DNA from: Corinectria fuckeliana
Lineage: Eukaryota > Ascomycota > Sordariomycetes > Hypocreales > Nectriaceae
DNA: 13,170 nucleotides
Direction of reading: 5' to 3'
NCBI GenBank assembly: GCA_019137255.1
Contig: WPDH01000554.1
Coordinates: 1-13,170, forward strand
Within the stretch, counting starts at the first letter, position 1; the number at the start of each line of letters is the position of its first letter. Both the position numbers and the translations under genes were made by a program. Below the pieces are notes generated by a model, which worked only from the letters and a program-made list of their open reading frames with translations, made no database searches and was not told the DNA's origin. This document shows, piece after piece, positions 1-10,720 of the stretch.

Positions 1-21
1 TAATAATAATAATAATAATAA
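1..21. repeat. (TAA)7 microsatellite at the left edge
   Basis: Seven perfect TAA units open the window, followed by TAC. The run starts at base 1, so it may extend further left. Trinucleotide A/T runs are common at edges of A+T-rich fungal isochores and next to old transposon insertions. Nothing shows that it is functional. Confidence 0.95.
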
Positions 22-285
22 TACTAGCTATAAGAGTAAGTTCCTTTGCTGTGAATTTGCTGTGTGTCTAGGCTAATCTTGTATAAGCTAAGAGAAAGAG
101 ACAGGCTAAGATAGAGAGTGCTGCTACTTTAGAGGAGGAGTCTATTACTCTAAAGGGAGTAGTACAGGCTATCCCCTGTTCTGTGTGTGTTATACAGATA
201 GGTAAGAACAGTATAGCAGGTCTCTACTAAGACTAGGTGAACACTATAGTAGGTGGCTGTGTATATAGTAAGTGTTTTAACAGAT
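22..285. other. Weakly mutated, G+C-richer flank
   Basis: This segment differs sharply from the rest of the window. TpG and CpA are frequent: I count 8 TpG in 41-100. G+C reaches about 45% in 121-180, against 13-25% in typical lines further right. TG-rich words such as ctgtgtgtg occur near 180-190. I found no convincing open frame, splice pattern or RNA gene. It could be non-repeated host DNA, a younger solo LTR or another late insertion, or the edge where RIP faded out. No inverted terminal bases or target-site duplication could be shown, because the left boundary is outside the window. Confidence 0.6.
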
Positions 286-420
286 AGAATAATTAGAGGA
301 GAGATATCTTAAATAACTCTTATTTTATTTCTATTTATAACTCTCTAATAAGTAGTCTTAAATAGATTATTATAAAACAGTAAGTTTTTAAGTGTTAGTT
401 AGTTTATATTTAGTAAGTTG

Positions 421-1299
421 TTATAAAAAACCTTACTTTTAAGTGTAACACCTTAAGTAGATTTCTATATAAAACACCTAAGGTCTTATAATACTATCTT
501 ATATAGTAAGGTATAGTATAATAAACTTAGCTCTCTTACTTTTCACTTAGTAGTTAGTATAAAGCTTATAAAGTTAAGGTTTATATATTTTAGACTTCTT
601 AAGAAAGATAATAACTTCTTTCTTACTAAGAAGCTTTTTATACTAGGCTTTATATATCTTAGCAGCTACTAATTTTATTATATCTAATAAGTAATAAGTT
701 TACTTTTACTAGTATTAAGTAGCAGGCTTTTACAGTCTAAAGTTTATATATACTTTATATCTTAATTACCTAAGTGATTAAACGCGTCTTAATATAATTA
801 TTTCTACTCTGCTAATAGAGGATAAGCCTAATATTTATACAGCCTCTTAAGTAAAAAAGCTAAAAGTAGATATATAGTCTTAAAAGATAAGCTTACTTAC
901 TTTATTTATATAAAATTAACTTTTTAGTAATATATTCTTAGTTAGTGTTATTACTTTTTAATCTTACTAGTCTCTATTATTAGTTAGTTATGTTAAATTT
1001 AAAGTGTGTAAAAAAAGTAATTATCTTAATAGTTTAGCACTAAAAATTAGTATTTACTTTTAGCAGGATTAGTAGATTAAGTGAGCACTATAGTAAGAGA
1101 ATTATAATAAGAGTGTGTATTTTATATATAATATTAGTAGTATATTTAGTCTTAAAATAGTCTAGTCTTAAAAGGTAGTTTTAAGATTTATAAACACTAA
1201 AACATTATTAGTAAAAATAAGATCTTAGCTAAATATAGCTTAAATCTAATACCTGCTAATAAAAAGCAGACTTATTATATAGTAAAGTCTAGTAGGAAC
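421..1299 (+). pseudogene. Short coding-like runs, unidentified remnant
   Basis: Three runs with fewer stops than neighbouring frames are visible. The first uses codons beginning at 421 and is fully open from 517 to 669 (51 codons). The second uses codons beginning at 602 and continues to about 1215, with roughly one stop per nine codons and one clean part at 971-1070. The third is open from 1201 to 1299 (33 codons). The frame changes between runs, and the runs are short enough that picking the best of three frames could create some of them. Lys, Leu, Ile, Ser and Tyr dominate, as expected after RIP. No domain or motif is recognisable. They may be the 5' part of the larger tract that follows, or a leader/LTR region with chance openings. 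Confidence 0.25.
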
Positions 1300-1314
1300 T
1301 AATACTAGACTTTA
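1283..1314. repeat. Perfect 12-bp inverted repeat (hairpin)
   Basis: The arms taaagtctagta (1283-1294) and tactagacttta (1303-1314) are perfect reverse complements around an 8-base loop, ggaactaa. This is the tightest hairpin I found by eye. It does not end in a T-run of the bacterial terminator type. In such A+T-rich DNA it could be chance, or a relic of an element's terminal or internal palindrome. Confidence 0.7.
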
Positions 1315-1551
1315 AGCACTTTAGGGTATATATATATAATACTAGCTTAGCAGCTACTTATAAATAGTAAGGTGAAAATTTAATTATATTAAAAAAATAC
1401 TCTACTATTATAAAATACTACTTTTAATATAACTAACTAATTAAGCTTAGCTATAAGTTATATTAATATGCTTAGTTAGTATTATTAGTAAGCTAAAAGC
1501 ACTTATAAGCTTAGTCTCTTAACTTTAGTATAGTTAGTAAGCTTAGAGTAA

Positions 1552-2535
1552 GGCTTAGCCCTCTTATTTTATATTTTAATTATATTATTTTTTTATCACT
1601 TACTAAAAGATGTTAAATTATATATAGTAGTAAGTGCTTATACTAGTAGGTATAAAATAATAGCTGCTAGTGTTAGCAGCTAACTAATTAAAAGGCTTAG
1701 CTAAATAAGTTACTTATAGTAATAATTATAACCTTATTAGCTGTTAGCTATAGCTAAAGTAGCTATTATACTAGAGCCTTATAATAAGCAGAAAGATAAG
1801 AGAGCTAATATTATTAAAATAATTATTATTATAACTGCCTTCTTAAATTTCTAGACTTTTTAGTTAGATTTAGAGTTTTATAATACTATTATTATACTAT
1901 ACTAGCTAATAGAGATTTTAGCTTTACCTTAGTATTACTATAATTATATAATATATAATTTAAAAGATTATATTTTTTCCTTTTAGAATAAGCTCTAACT
2001 TACTAATAATCTTACTTTTCTCTCTTATATAAATAAGAGTGTTAGTAGTGTTTTTATAATTATTCTTTAAGAGTAACTAAGTAGTCTTATAGCTTTACTT
2101 ACTAGTAACTTAACTTTTTTATAAATAACTATATATAGTCTAATAGATATTATAAAACTAATAAGTAAATATATAGTATAAAGTAGGTATTTTAATCTTA
2201 CTAGAGGTGTAATCTATTAACTATAGTTAATATTATAAGAAGATAGTGTTAAATATTTTACTAGAGACTATTTAAAAGAGTACTTAAACTTAGTAAAAAG
2301 AGGATTCTTACCTAAATTAAGCTATTATAAGTAAAACCACCCTCTTATATTAGGAAATATAAACCTTTCTTAGGAGACTAACTGCTTAAGTTTATAAGCT
2401 ATTTAAAATAATACCTTAGATTATATTTACACTTAAGTTCTCTTTTAGAAAGAGTAGAGAACCTTATTAAGTCGCTTAAGCTGTTATAATAAAAAGTTAA
2501 CAGTTTTAACAGAAAGCTAATTATTAAGACTATTA
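1552..2535 (+). pseudogene. Degenerate coding tract A, product unknown
   Basis: The register with codons starting at 1552 is open for 43 codons (to 1680), breaks down at 1681-1740, then resumes at 1741 and runs to about 2535. Between 1741 and 2520 I count about 21 stops in 260 codons forward, against about 33 for the reverse strand in the same register. The other two forward frames look worse, so the + strand is favoured. The clean segment 2254-2328 is Lys/Leu/Tyr-rich and ends at a taa that could be a former Gln codon. The hydrophobic look (Leu, Ile, Phe) is largely an artefact, because CCA, ACA and TCA become CTA, ATA and TTA under RIP. The ancestral protein was probably rich in Pro, Ser and Thr. 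No start codon survives. Confidence 0.45.
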
Positions 2536-3260
2536 TTAAGTAATATATAAAGATAGCAGCTTTTAGTAAAGCGTGGTTATTAAAGGTTTACTTAAAATCT
2601 ATTAGATTCTTATTAGAGTTATATAAGGCCTTAAAAGTTTGTTAAATTTATAAGCTTATATACTACCTGTTTTTTTATAAGAATCTTTTTTAAATTATAA
2701 GAAAGCTAAACTACACTTTTTTATTTTAAAATATTAGTATTAGTTAATTAGAGGTGTTTCTAAGTATCTTATAATAAGGCCTAATTAACTAGTAATACTT
2801 TATTTATATAAAAATATAATAAATCTTATATTATTAATATTAACCTTATTATTCTAAGCCTTATACTATTAGAAGTAGTAAGTTAGCTTACTATCTTTAT
2901 AATCTATTTATTATAATATAAGGCTAGTATTACATCTTACACTCACACTAGCATCTTTATATAAAATAAATACTTTCTAATATTAATTAGATAAGTAAGA
3001 GCTAGACTTTAGCCTTCTAAGTAATTATCTAATATATAATATAAAGCTTAAGAGTAGCAGCTAAGTAAGGCTAAAAAATATAAGGCTTTAAGCTCTACCT
3101 TATTAAAAGCTAAGTGTTTCTCTTATTACTAAGTAGCTTTATAGTAAGTAAGATAATAGCACTTTTTACTTACTATTTAAATCTTAAATATATTAAAGCT
3201 ATAATAAGCTTTTTAGTAAGCTTTAAGCTCTTATCTATTTAGATTATAAGAGATAATCTA
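2522..3260 (+). pseudogene. Degenerate coding tract B, product unknown
   Basis: At about 2530 the low-stop register shifts by +1 (codons starting at 2522) and holds for about 740 bases. Forward stops number about 24 in 220 codons, against about 33 on the reverse strand, a mild preference for +. The best parts are 2759-2854 and 2999-3061. Because tract A ends where this begins, the two probably belong to one ancestral gene broken by a small indel or an intron edge. No catalytic motif, zinc-binding pattern or reverse-transcriptase signature could be read from it. Confidence 0.4.
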
Positions 3261-3900
3261 CTTATTTATAAGTATATATAAACAAGTTAAACTATACTTA
3301 ATCTTAAGATTAACACGCTCTCTCTCTCTTTTAAATTTATATGCTTTTTACTATTATAACTATTAATCACCTAAGTATAAAAATCCTCTAGTGTGAGCCT
3401 TAAAGTGTTAAAAGTGCTTAATCTTCCTACTAATAGAAAGGTGAAAGTAAAATACTTTTAGAACTAAGTATAGTTAAGCTTTTAATTAGAATAAGACACT
3501 TTCTTTCCTATTTATATTAATATTCTATAAGATAAGAAGGTTAAATAAAACAAGTTACTATCTTTCTAGTACTAGTTGTATCTTTTAGATTATTAAGCTT
3601 ATGTTTTTTATACTTAAGGTTAAGCTTAGTTGCTCTTTAAGTTTATAAAAGGTTAAATATAGTTTTATATCTTATAAAAGTGCTTAATTTATAGTAACCT
3701 TTTTAGGCTGTAATATAACAGTTGTGATATTATAATATATATTACTAGAATAATAACTATAAGCTTAAGATAAAAATATTAAATCTTAAGATAACTTTAA
3801 GGTTAGTATAGTTATAGCTAGACTAATAGTAAGTAAAAAGCTTATTATATCCCTGCTTTAACTTCTTAGAAAGTTAAAGCAAGTTATAAAAATAAAAGGT
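3241..3900 (+). pseudogene. Degenerate coding tract C, product unknown
   Basis: The register returns to codons starting at 3241. About 18 stops occur in 220 codons forward, against about 25 on the reverse strand. The clearest part is 3481-3720, with 4 stops in 80 codons. One of the rare surviving ATG triplets lies in frame at 3601, followed by about 17 sense codons, but nothing marks it as a genuine start. A Cys-x-x-Cys-like spacing near 3400 (codons tgt...tgc) is too isolated to call a zinc finger. The tract ends near 3900, where the next low-stop register begins two bases on. A perfect inverted repeat lies inside it at 3854-3881. Confidence 0.4.
3854..3881. repeat. Perfect 11-bp inverted repeat
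   Basis: The arms tgctttaactt (3854-3864) and aagttaaagca (3871-3881) are reverse complements around the loop cttaga. It lies within coding tract C, so it is as likely a chance palindrome in A+T-rich sequence as a structural element. Confidence 0.6.
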
Positions 3901-4038
3901 ATAGTAAATACCTAGTAATATTAGTCTGTCTAACCACTTACTATTATTAGATATAAGCTGTAGTGTTATAACTAAAAAGTTATAAGATAAGAGATATAAC
4001 TTATAAAGATTATACTGTTTTTTAAGCTTAAGAAGATA

Positions 4039-4064
4039 TTCTTCTTTTCTTTTTTTCTCTTCTT
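4039..4064. repeat. Pure pyrimidine tract (26 nt)
   Basis: Twenty-six uninterrupted C/T bases, mainly CTT and TCT units, followed by a looser T-rich stretch to 4076. Read in the register of tract D it gives Leu/Phe/Ser codons. CTT and TCT are not CpA sites, so RIP would leave such a Ser- or Leu-rich low-complexity stretch largely intact. Confidence 0.7.
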
Positions 4065-4701
4065 ATTATCTTTTTTAAACTTAATATAACTCTTAGGTTA
4101 TATAGTATTATAGTATCTTCTCTTAGCAAATAGTTAGTAACAGCTTTTAACTCTTCTCTTATCTTAACAAGCTAGATATATAAACTAGCTAAAAAAACTT
4201 TTATAACTAATTATCCTCTTATTAAGCTTATTATACCTAATTGTACTACTAATATTTAGTTATTATGTAAAAACTACTTAAAGTAAGTAGATTTTATAGT
4301 TATATTTTTAGTATATTATTTTTATCTTTCTCTCACTCTATATAGTATTTTTTAGGTTATAAAAAAGGCAGAGAAGCTTAGCTCTAAGATAAGAATAGTA
4401 CTAAGCCCTCTCTCTATCTTAGAATAATATTAGATTAGGTTTTTTACTTACAGCCTTTTTTATAACTATAATAATCTACTTAAGGTATACTTAGATAAGA
4501 TAATTAAAATAGCTAGTATAAGCTATATATAAAGTAATAGAGAGTTAGTAAGAGGTGAGAGAGTAGTATAGTATAATATTAGGCTTAGATATATTACTAA
4601 GTATTATAATATTAAGCTTAATAATAGTAATAAAATACTTAATATATAGCTTTTACAGTCTAAAAGAGAAACTAATAAGCTTATATAGTCTAACTATTAA
4701 T

Positions 4702-4771
4702 ACACTAGAGAAACCCTACTTATAATCTAAAATAATAACACTTAAGAGATAACTAAGCTATTCTCTAGTGT
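4702..4771. repeat. 11-bp inverted repeat with 48-bp spacer
   Basis: acactagagaa (4702-4712) and ttctctagtgt (4761-4771) are perfect reverse complements. Several such pairs are expected by chance at this base composition, so no terminal-inverted-repeat role is claimed. The enclosed 48 bases contain nothing notable. Confidence 0.45.
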
Positions 4772-5881
4772 GTACTATACTATAGCTTTTAAAGTAAATA
4801 TAATAAATAATAAGAATTCTTATAAAGGTTAGGTTAACTTAAATATATCTAACAGTATAAAAAGTACTACTCTTATAGCTAGTTTGCTTAATACTATAGT
4901 AAGTATTAAAGTTATAACTCTTAATAGAATATCTTTTCTAGCTAGCTTAAGTGGAAACTATCTTCTTAGGTAGATAAAAAACTATAAGCAAGTTTGTATA
5001 TTTCTTATAAACTAGTAAATTAATAAGTTTATTAATAATAGTTATAAGTAAATTTAGTAATTTAGTCTTTTAGAAAACTTAAAGAACACTTATAAGGCTT
5101 TTTTTAACATACTTAAAAACAAACTATATAAAAATATTATAAAATAGTTAGATAGTTTAGAGTGGATATCTCTTATAAAAGCAGAATATAACAACTAATA
5201 TAAGAGATTAATCTATTATATACTAACTGTAATTACCTTTAGGTAGTAATATATATTTTAAGTGTAACTAATATAAGAAATTCTAGTATTTATAGTAGTA
5301 AGAAAAGTCTTTAAGCAAATACTTAGGCTTAAACCTAAAAAGAGTATAACTATAAAAAGATAAGAATAGTATTATAAAAGTCTTAGTGCTTATTTAACTT
5401 ATAGGCAGAAGTGGTTCTTATTAGTAAAAAAGCTTAGTTCTAAAATCTTACTTAAAAACATATAGTAAGTATATAATATATCTATAAGATCTTTAGCTAA
5501 CTTATAATAAGTAGCTTATAAAGTTTTAAGAGTTAGTACTAAATATATTAATTAAGTAACTCTAAGAGACCTCTAAGAAGATAACTATCTTAAGGCTTTT
5601 AATAAAGCAGATAGTACTCTTTATAAAGACTAAAAGAATAGACTAAGCTAAGTTTTATAATAGTATTAAAAGAGAAGCTTTACTATATTTAGAACTAGGC
5701 TTAGTAAATAGGTGTTTTAAGCTTAATACCTTTTACTAGCAAGTGTAAGACTCTACTACTAGTAATAGCCTCTTAGTTAAAAGTGCTTACTATAGATTTA
5801 ATATTAACTTACTTTAAAGGCTAAGTATAAGATAGTAGCTAAATAATAAAGTTATTTTTATATCTTTTTATTTATCTAATA

Positions 5882-7260
5882 AACTAGCTTATATCTAAGT
5901 TAGCTTTTTTATTTTTATATATTAGTAGTGTTAACTATAAAGCTTATTATATTACTTATTTAAGAGAGTAGTAAAGTAAATAAAAAAGTAGTACTATAAG
6001 ATAAAAGTAATTAGTCTTTTAGTATACTTTTTTCTACTCTTTTAGTACTAAAATTATTTTAGCCTACTAGAGATTAATAAAATTAATAGGTATTTATATT
6101 ACTATAACTTAATAAGTTAAGAAGATAATACTATTATTAGGGTTTATATTAAGTAAAGTATATTTAAAGATAAAGCTAACTAGTTAATATATAGTATATA
6201 AAACTAAGTTTCCCTAGTTTTAATATATAAAAAAGGTATATTTCTAATAATAGTATACTTTTAGACCTTATAAACTACTATAAGATATACTATAATAGTA
6301 AGATAAGTATAGTTATAGTCTGCTAATAATTAAATATACTTACTACTAAATACTTAGCTAGCTTATTACTTTTAGACTTAAAGATAGTTATAATTTAAGT
6401 GTATTATAGTCTAAAGTTATAAAGCTATTAAAGTTAGTATAAATAAGTAAGGCTTTAGTTATTATACTTATATTACTATAAAAACAAAAGGTAGATTATA
6501 GTAAGCAATTAGGTGAGAGAGGATAATATAAAAGAAAAAAGCTTAACTAATTAATTAATTAGTTTATAAGCTGTCTTAGCTGTCTTATTAGCAGCTATAT
6601 AGTATACTACTATAAATATAAATATTTTTACCTCTTACTTTTAGAGAAGCTAATATATAACACTATTCTAAGCTTATAAATAAAAAGCTAGTTTTTATAC
6701 TAATAGTATTTAATTTGCTAAGATAGGTAATCTTAGTAATAAATAGACTTTATAAGAGAAATTTAGTCTTATCTTACATTCTAGTAAGTGTTAACATCTT
6801 ATCTTAAAGTTTATTAGTTAGGTTAGGTAGGTGTTAAATACTAGTAAGCTTTCTTATATAGACCTTAGTAATAAAGTCTTTATATATTAGATAAGAAAAT
6901 ATAGTACTATATATTATATATATTAACTTAGTAAAGCTCTTATCTATCTAATACTAGTATACCTTATAGTAAAATATTAGAGTTAAGTTTATTTTAACAG
7001 TTTAGTATATAAATAACTATCTAGCTTAATAATATTATTAGTACTTTTAAAACAGTTATAGTCTAACTTATATCTTACTTATATAAAATAAAGTTGTAAA
7101 TAAAGTGTATTAATATCTTAAAAGTTATAGCTTATAAGCTTTTAAGACTATTATATTTTCACTAGTGTAAAAAGTAGACTTATATAATTACTATATTAAG
7201 AATTATATAGCTTAGTAGTATTTTAAGCTATTTGCTTAAATACTAGTAACTAAGCTAAAA
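5882..7260. pseudogene. Degenerate coding tract E, product unknown
   Basis: After a stop-dense stretch (5745-5880) the low-stop register moves to codons starting at 5882 and can be followed to about 7260. Quality varies: 6122-6181 and 6602-6661 have no forward stop, whereas 6242-6301 and 6662-6781 are dense with stops. Over 5882-6721 forward and reverse stops are about equal (31 and 35 in 280 codons), so the strand is undecided, though both neighbours to the right favour +. Two closely spaced Cys codons near 6570-6581 are the only conspicuous residues. I recognise no family. Confidence 0.35.
6545..6564. repeat. Perfect 20-bp palindrome
   Basis: The sequence aactaattaattaattagtt is its own reverse complement. 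Short gctt/aagc arms flank it with a 3-base bulge. It is built mostly from TTAA/AATT repeats, so it could extrude as a cruciform or be simple A+T low complexity. It lies inside tract E. Confidence 0.7.
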
Positions 7261-7320
7261 GCAGCTAATTTACAGTAAATATTTTAGAAACACTAGGTAT
7301 AATTAAAAGTATAAATAAAG

Positions 7321-8990
7321 TTTGTTAGTTATTAGTTATTAGTTTAGTTTTTCTTTTTATTTTAGTTATATTACTTAGAAATAGTAAGAGATTTAAGTTT
7401 ATAGCTTTTTTATAGCCTTCTTATAACTCTACTATTTATACCTAGCTTAAACCTTTTATATAATTTATCTTCTACTTAAAATAATAGAAAGATAACCTAA
7501 GTATTATATATAGATTATTAAGTGCTAACTTTGTTTTCCTAGCTAAGTTTAGGTACACTTATAATAAAAATAATCTAAGACTTTTATATTATTTAAGTTA
7601 CTTATTACTAATTAGGGTTTTTAGGCTAAGATAACAGTTTATATAGTATAAGTTACTATAGTCTAAAAGGGGATAATATAAATAGTAGTATTAGATTAGT
7701 TAGATCTAAAAGAGATATTATTATTAAACTATACTACTTATATATATATTATAAAATATTAATATTTCTATAGTAAGATATAGCTTAGCTGCTTAAGAAT
7801 AATATTAACCTAATTAAAAAGGATATAAACCTTATAATATAAAATATTAGCACTAAACTAGATACTAGCACTCTCTATTAATATGTTCTTTTATAACACC
7901 CTAGGTTAAACAACTTAATATTTTATTTTTATCTTAAGTAAGATATTTTTTAGCTTAGCTATAAGGCTAAGCAGGAAAATTTTAACAAGTTAAAACACTA
8001 TTATAATAGTTAACTTAATAGTATTAAGAATGTTATTATTAAGAAAACCAGTCTTTAAAACAACTTAGATAAAGCTCTAAAGGTAATAAAACTATTTTAA
8101 AATATTTAGACTGTTTATATATAGCTTAAAAGCTACTGTTTTAACTATAGTATTATACTTACTATAAAGGCGGGTTATATTAAAAAGGCGAGAGAGCTCT
8201 AAGTAAGAGACTAACTAGCTCTTTAGGGCTAGAGTTAGATAGTAAAGTATAAGAACTATAATAGTAACTGCTATAAGAGGTTTTATATAAATTTTTTACT
8301 TACTTAAATGTAAAATAAGTGCTAGCTTAGCCTAAGCTGTTTTTATACCTGTTTTAGTTCTTAAAGAATAATCTTTAAAAGTAAATAAGTATATAACTAT
8401 ATAACTAAGAAGAACTAAGTTATCTTAAAAGTTATTTCTATTATTAAAAGAAATATTAGAGATAGTAAATATACTACTAATAATATATATTATATATAAA
8501 CCTTAATTATCTTACTAATAGTACTTATACTAGAAAAGCTAAATCTATATTATAAAGCTATATAAATCACTTATATTTTTATATACTTTATATATCTAAA
8601 TAGCTATAATATGCTAAGACTATTAACTAAAAGGCTTTTAGATTTTATCTTATATTTAAGATATAAATAGTAAAACAGCTATATATTTATACTATCTAGT
8701 ATTATATTAAAAAAAGACCTAATCTTAAGTTTAGCTAAAGTATTACTATCTTAAAGACAGTTTAAAAACAGCTAATACTCTAGAAAAGTAGCATTTTTTA
8801 TTATAGCTATCTACTCTTTATAATATTCTTCTATTACTATAATAGTAAGAGCTATTACACTCTTATATTTTAAACCTAGGTATTATAGTTCTACTAAACC
8901 TAATAGTTAATAATATAGTATTATATACTTTTTAAAAGCTCTATAAGGTTTACTATTACTATCTTTCCACCCTGCTTATAAATAAGCTTT
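7321..8990 (+). pseudogene. Degenerate coding tract F, about 1.7 kb, product unknown
   Basis: The register with codons starting at 7321 runs for about 550 codons. In 7321-8100 I count about 23 forward against 34 reverse stops. In 8461-8940 the counts are about 9 against 22 in 160 codons, so the + strand is clearly favoured. Leu, Ile and Phe dominate, and most of these are plausible RIP products of Pro, Thr and Ser codons, so the ancestor was probably a Pro/Thr/Ser-rich protein or linker and not a membrane protein. A basic Lys/Arg-rich patch is read at 8161-8200, in a locally G+C-richer island. A Lys-Pro-Arg-Tyr-Tyr-Ser-Ser-Thr-Lys-Pro run at 8872-8901 is one of the few compositionally normal peptides. 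Function not recognised. Confidence 0.48.
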
Positions 8991-9883
8991 ATAAAATCCT
9001 TTATAAGATTTCTAATTCTAAAAGTTAAAAGACTAGTACTAAGTATAAGAAAAAGCTAAGATGTAAGCAATTTATTATACTAGATTATTAATAAGATAGT
9101 CTTATCTTAATAATCTTTTTTATTATAAAGTAAAATATTAGGCTTAAAGCTGTTAATTCTTATTAACTGCTTTCTTTTTTATGCCCTCTTATAATATCTT
9201 AAGCAGTTAAGAGTAAAGCTTTTTAAGGTTTTTATTTTATAACTATTTTTATCTTAAGACTACCTTTAGAGATAATAAGTGCACTATAAATAGTATAAAA
9301 AGCTATAAAGAGATATATAGTTAACTACTAGCTTAGAGCTTTTTTAGTTGTATTTCTTCTCTAAGTTAATATCTAATACTACTCTTATACTAGTTACTAA
9401 GCCTGTATACTAGCTTATATTATTAAAGTTTTATATATACTCTTAGATTAGCTTTTTATTATTATATAAGATATAAAAGAAAAGATGTGTTTATATTAGC
9501 TTAATATACTATAATTTCTAGTAGAGTTATATTATAAAAGTATAAAACCTTAAACTGCTAGCTTTACTATTTAGAATAGATAAGTAAAATATATTTTAGC
9601 TAAAAATAGCCTTTTTTACTGTTTAACACTTTATAAGCTAGTTAACTACTTATAAAAATATCCCCTTCTTAAAGTGAAAGTCTTAATATTATAAGTATAA
9701 TACTTATAGAGATAATAGACTTAAGTAGCTTACTAGAAGGCTTATATTTATACTAATACTAGTGCTTATTATAATAAGTGTTTTCTTTTTTATTATAAGA
9801 AGGTTTATAATATGCTTAAGAAGACTATAATTAACCTTTAGCTAAATATAAATAATAGCTATATTTAGAGTGAGTATTTAGTA

Positions 9884-9935
9884 GAGAATAAAAAAAATAA
9901 AAAGAAAGAATAGTAATAATAAGAGAAGAGAGAGT
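9884..9935. repeat. Purine-rich low-complexity block
   Basis: About 52 bases made almost entirely of A and G with a few T, including an A-run and AGAGAAGAGAGAG. In the register of tract G it gives Lys, Glu, Asn and Arg codons interrupted by tag-taa-taa-taa. CAG/CAA codons turned into TAG/TAA by RIP would give exactly this, but the reverse reading (Leu/Ser-rich) is not excluded. Confidence 0.6.
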
Positions 9936-10641
9936 AACTAGTTTATATATCTTAACTACTAGCTTTTAGCCTTCTTATAGTACTAAGCTAAAACTATAAA
10001 CCTACTAATTAGAGCTATATTTATAGTTTTATACTATTTAAGCTTAAGTGTAATAGCCTCTTATTATAAGATTAAACTGTAAAGATATATCTAGTGTTTA
10101 AAGGCTTTTAAGGTTTAGCACCTCTTTTTTATATCTTATATTAAGAGATAATAGCTCTTAATAATATAAGAGTATAAGAAAGTGTATATTAGATTAGGCT
10201 TAAAAGATATTATTCTCTTAAAGTTAGTTTTTATATTACTTTACTAAAGTGTTAAAGTAGGTAGTAAATATTACTAGATAGTATATACTTTTTTAGATTA
10301 TAACTTTACTCTCTCTCTTATTATTCTAATATAGTAGTAGTAGCAGCTAATAGTTATATACTTCTTTTTAGACTTTTATAGTAAATTAGTATAGTTATTA
10401 GTATTTAGCTTATTATATACTAGCTAAAAGTTTATATCTTCTTTTATAGCTAAAGTATTTTATAAAGATAAGGTTAAAAGGTGTAAATATATTATAGTAT
10501 ATTAAGATATACTTATCTTAAAAAAGGTAAGTATTATATAAGAGTACTTAATACTATCTTTCTTAAGACTAAGATTATTACTTCTAACTTTATCTTAGTA
10601 AGGCTTACACTACTATATATAAAAAAGCAGGCTTATATAAG

Positions 10642-10720
10642 TTTTTTTATCTCTCTTTTAAGTTTCTTCTCTCTCTTCTTTTAACTCTTCTTCTCTTACT
10701 ATCTTTTTACCTCTCTTACT
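10642..10720. repeat. Pyrimidine-rich low-complexity block
   Basis: About 79 bases composed mostly of TCT, CTC, CTT and T-runs, broken by a few A. It sits at the end of tract G and would encode a Ser/Phe/Leu-rich stretch on the + strand or Lys/Glu/Arg-rich sequence on the - strand. It resembles a linker or a decayed microsatellite more than a regulatory site. Confidence 0.6.

Larger units (their letters stand above)
3960..5745. pseudogene. Degenerate coding tract D, about 1.8 kb, product unknown
   Basis: The register with codons starting at 3960 persists for nearly 600 codons, one of the longest in the window. Stops make up about 9% of codons in it, against 15-25% in the other two forward frames over sampled lines (for example 0 versus 4 and 3 in 4860-4919). 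In 5100-5579 the forward and reverse strands of this register have equal stop counts (15 each), so the strand cannot be decided from stops alone. Asp/Glu codons slightly outnumber their reverse complements (about 18 to 11), a weak hint for +. Good stretches are 5283-5360 and 5400-5460. A pyrimidine-rich, Ser/Pro-type low-complexity stretch sits at 4039-4076. Translations of both strands were inspected and no family was recognised. Confidence 0.5.

Noticed and set aside
215..1110. Possible diverged duplicate: agcagg...gtgaacactatagta (215-255) and agcagg...gtgagcactatagta (about 1072-1100)
   Set aside because: About 16 of 18 bases match in the core, but the spacing differs and the flanks do not align, so a pair of LTRs cannot be supported.
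3311..3330. CT-repeat as a promoter element
   Set aside because: A short (CT)n run next to a retained CpG, with no start codon, TATA context or gene placed to use it.
3601..3651. ATG at 3601 as a gene start
   Set aside because: It is one of very few surviving ATG triplets, followed by only about 17 codons before a stop, and the same register is open upstream of it, so it is probably internal.
3960..5745. Coding on the minus strand in the same register
   Set aside because: The reverse translation has the same stop density and was read through, but no family appeared. Asp/Glu codon counts lean slightly to +. Left as strand undecided instead of claimed.
7321..8990. Multi-pass membrane protein (Leu/Ile/Phe-rich translation)
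   Set aside because: RIP turns Pro, Ser, Thr and Ala codons into Leu, Phe, Ile and Val, so the hydrophobicity is an expected artefact.
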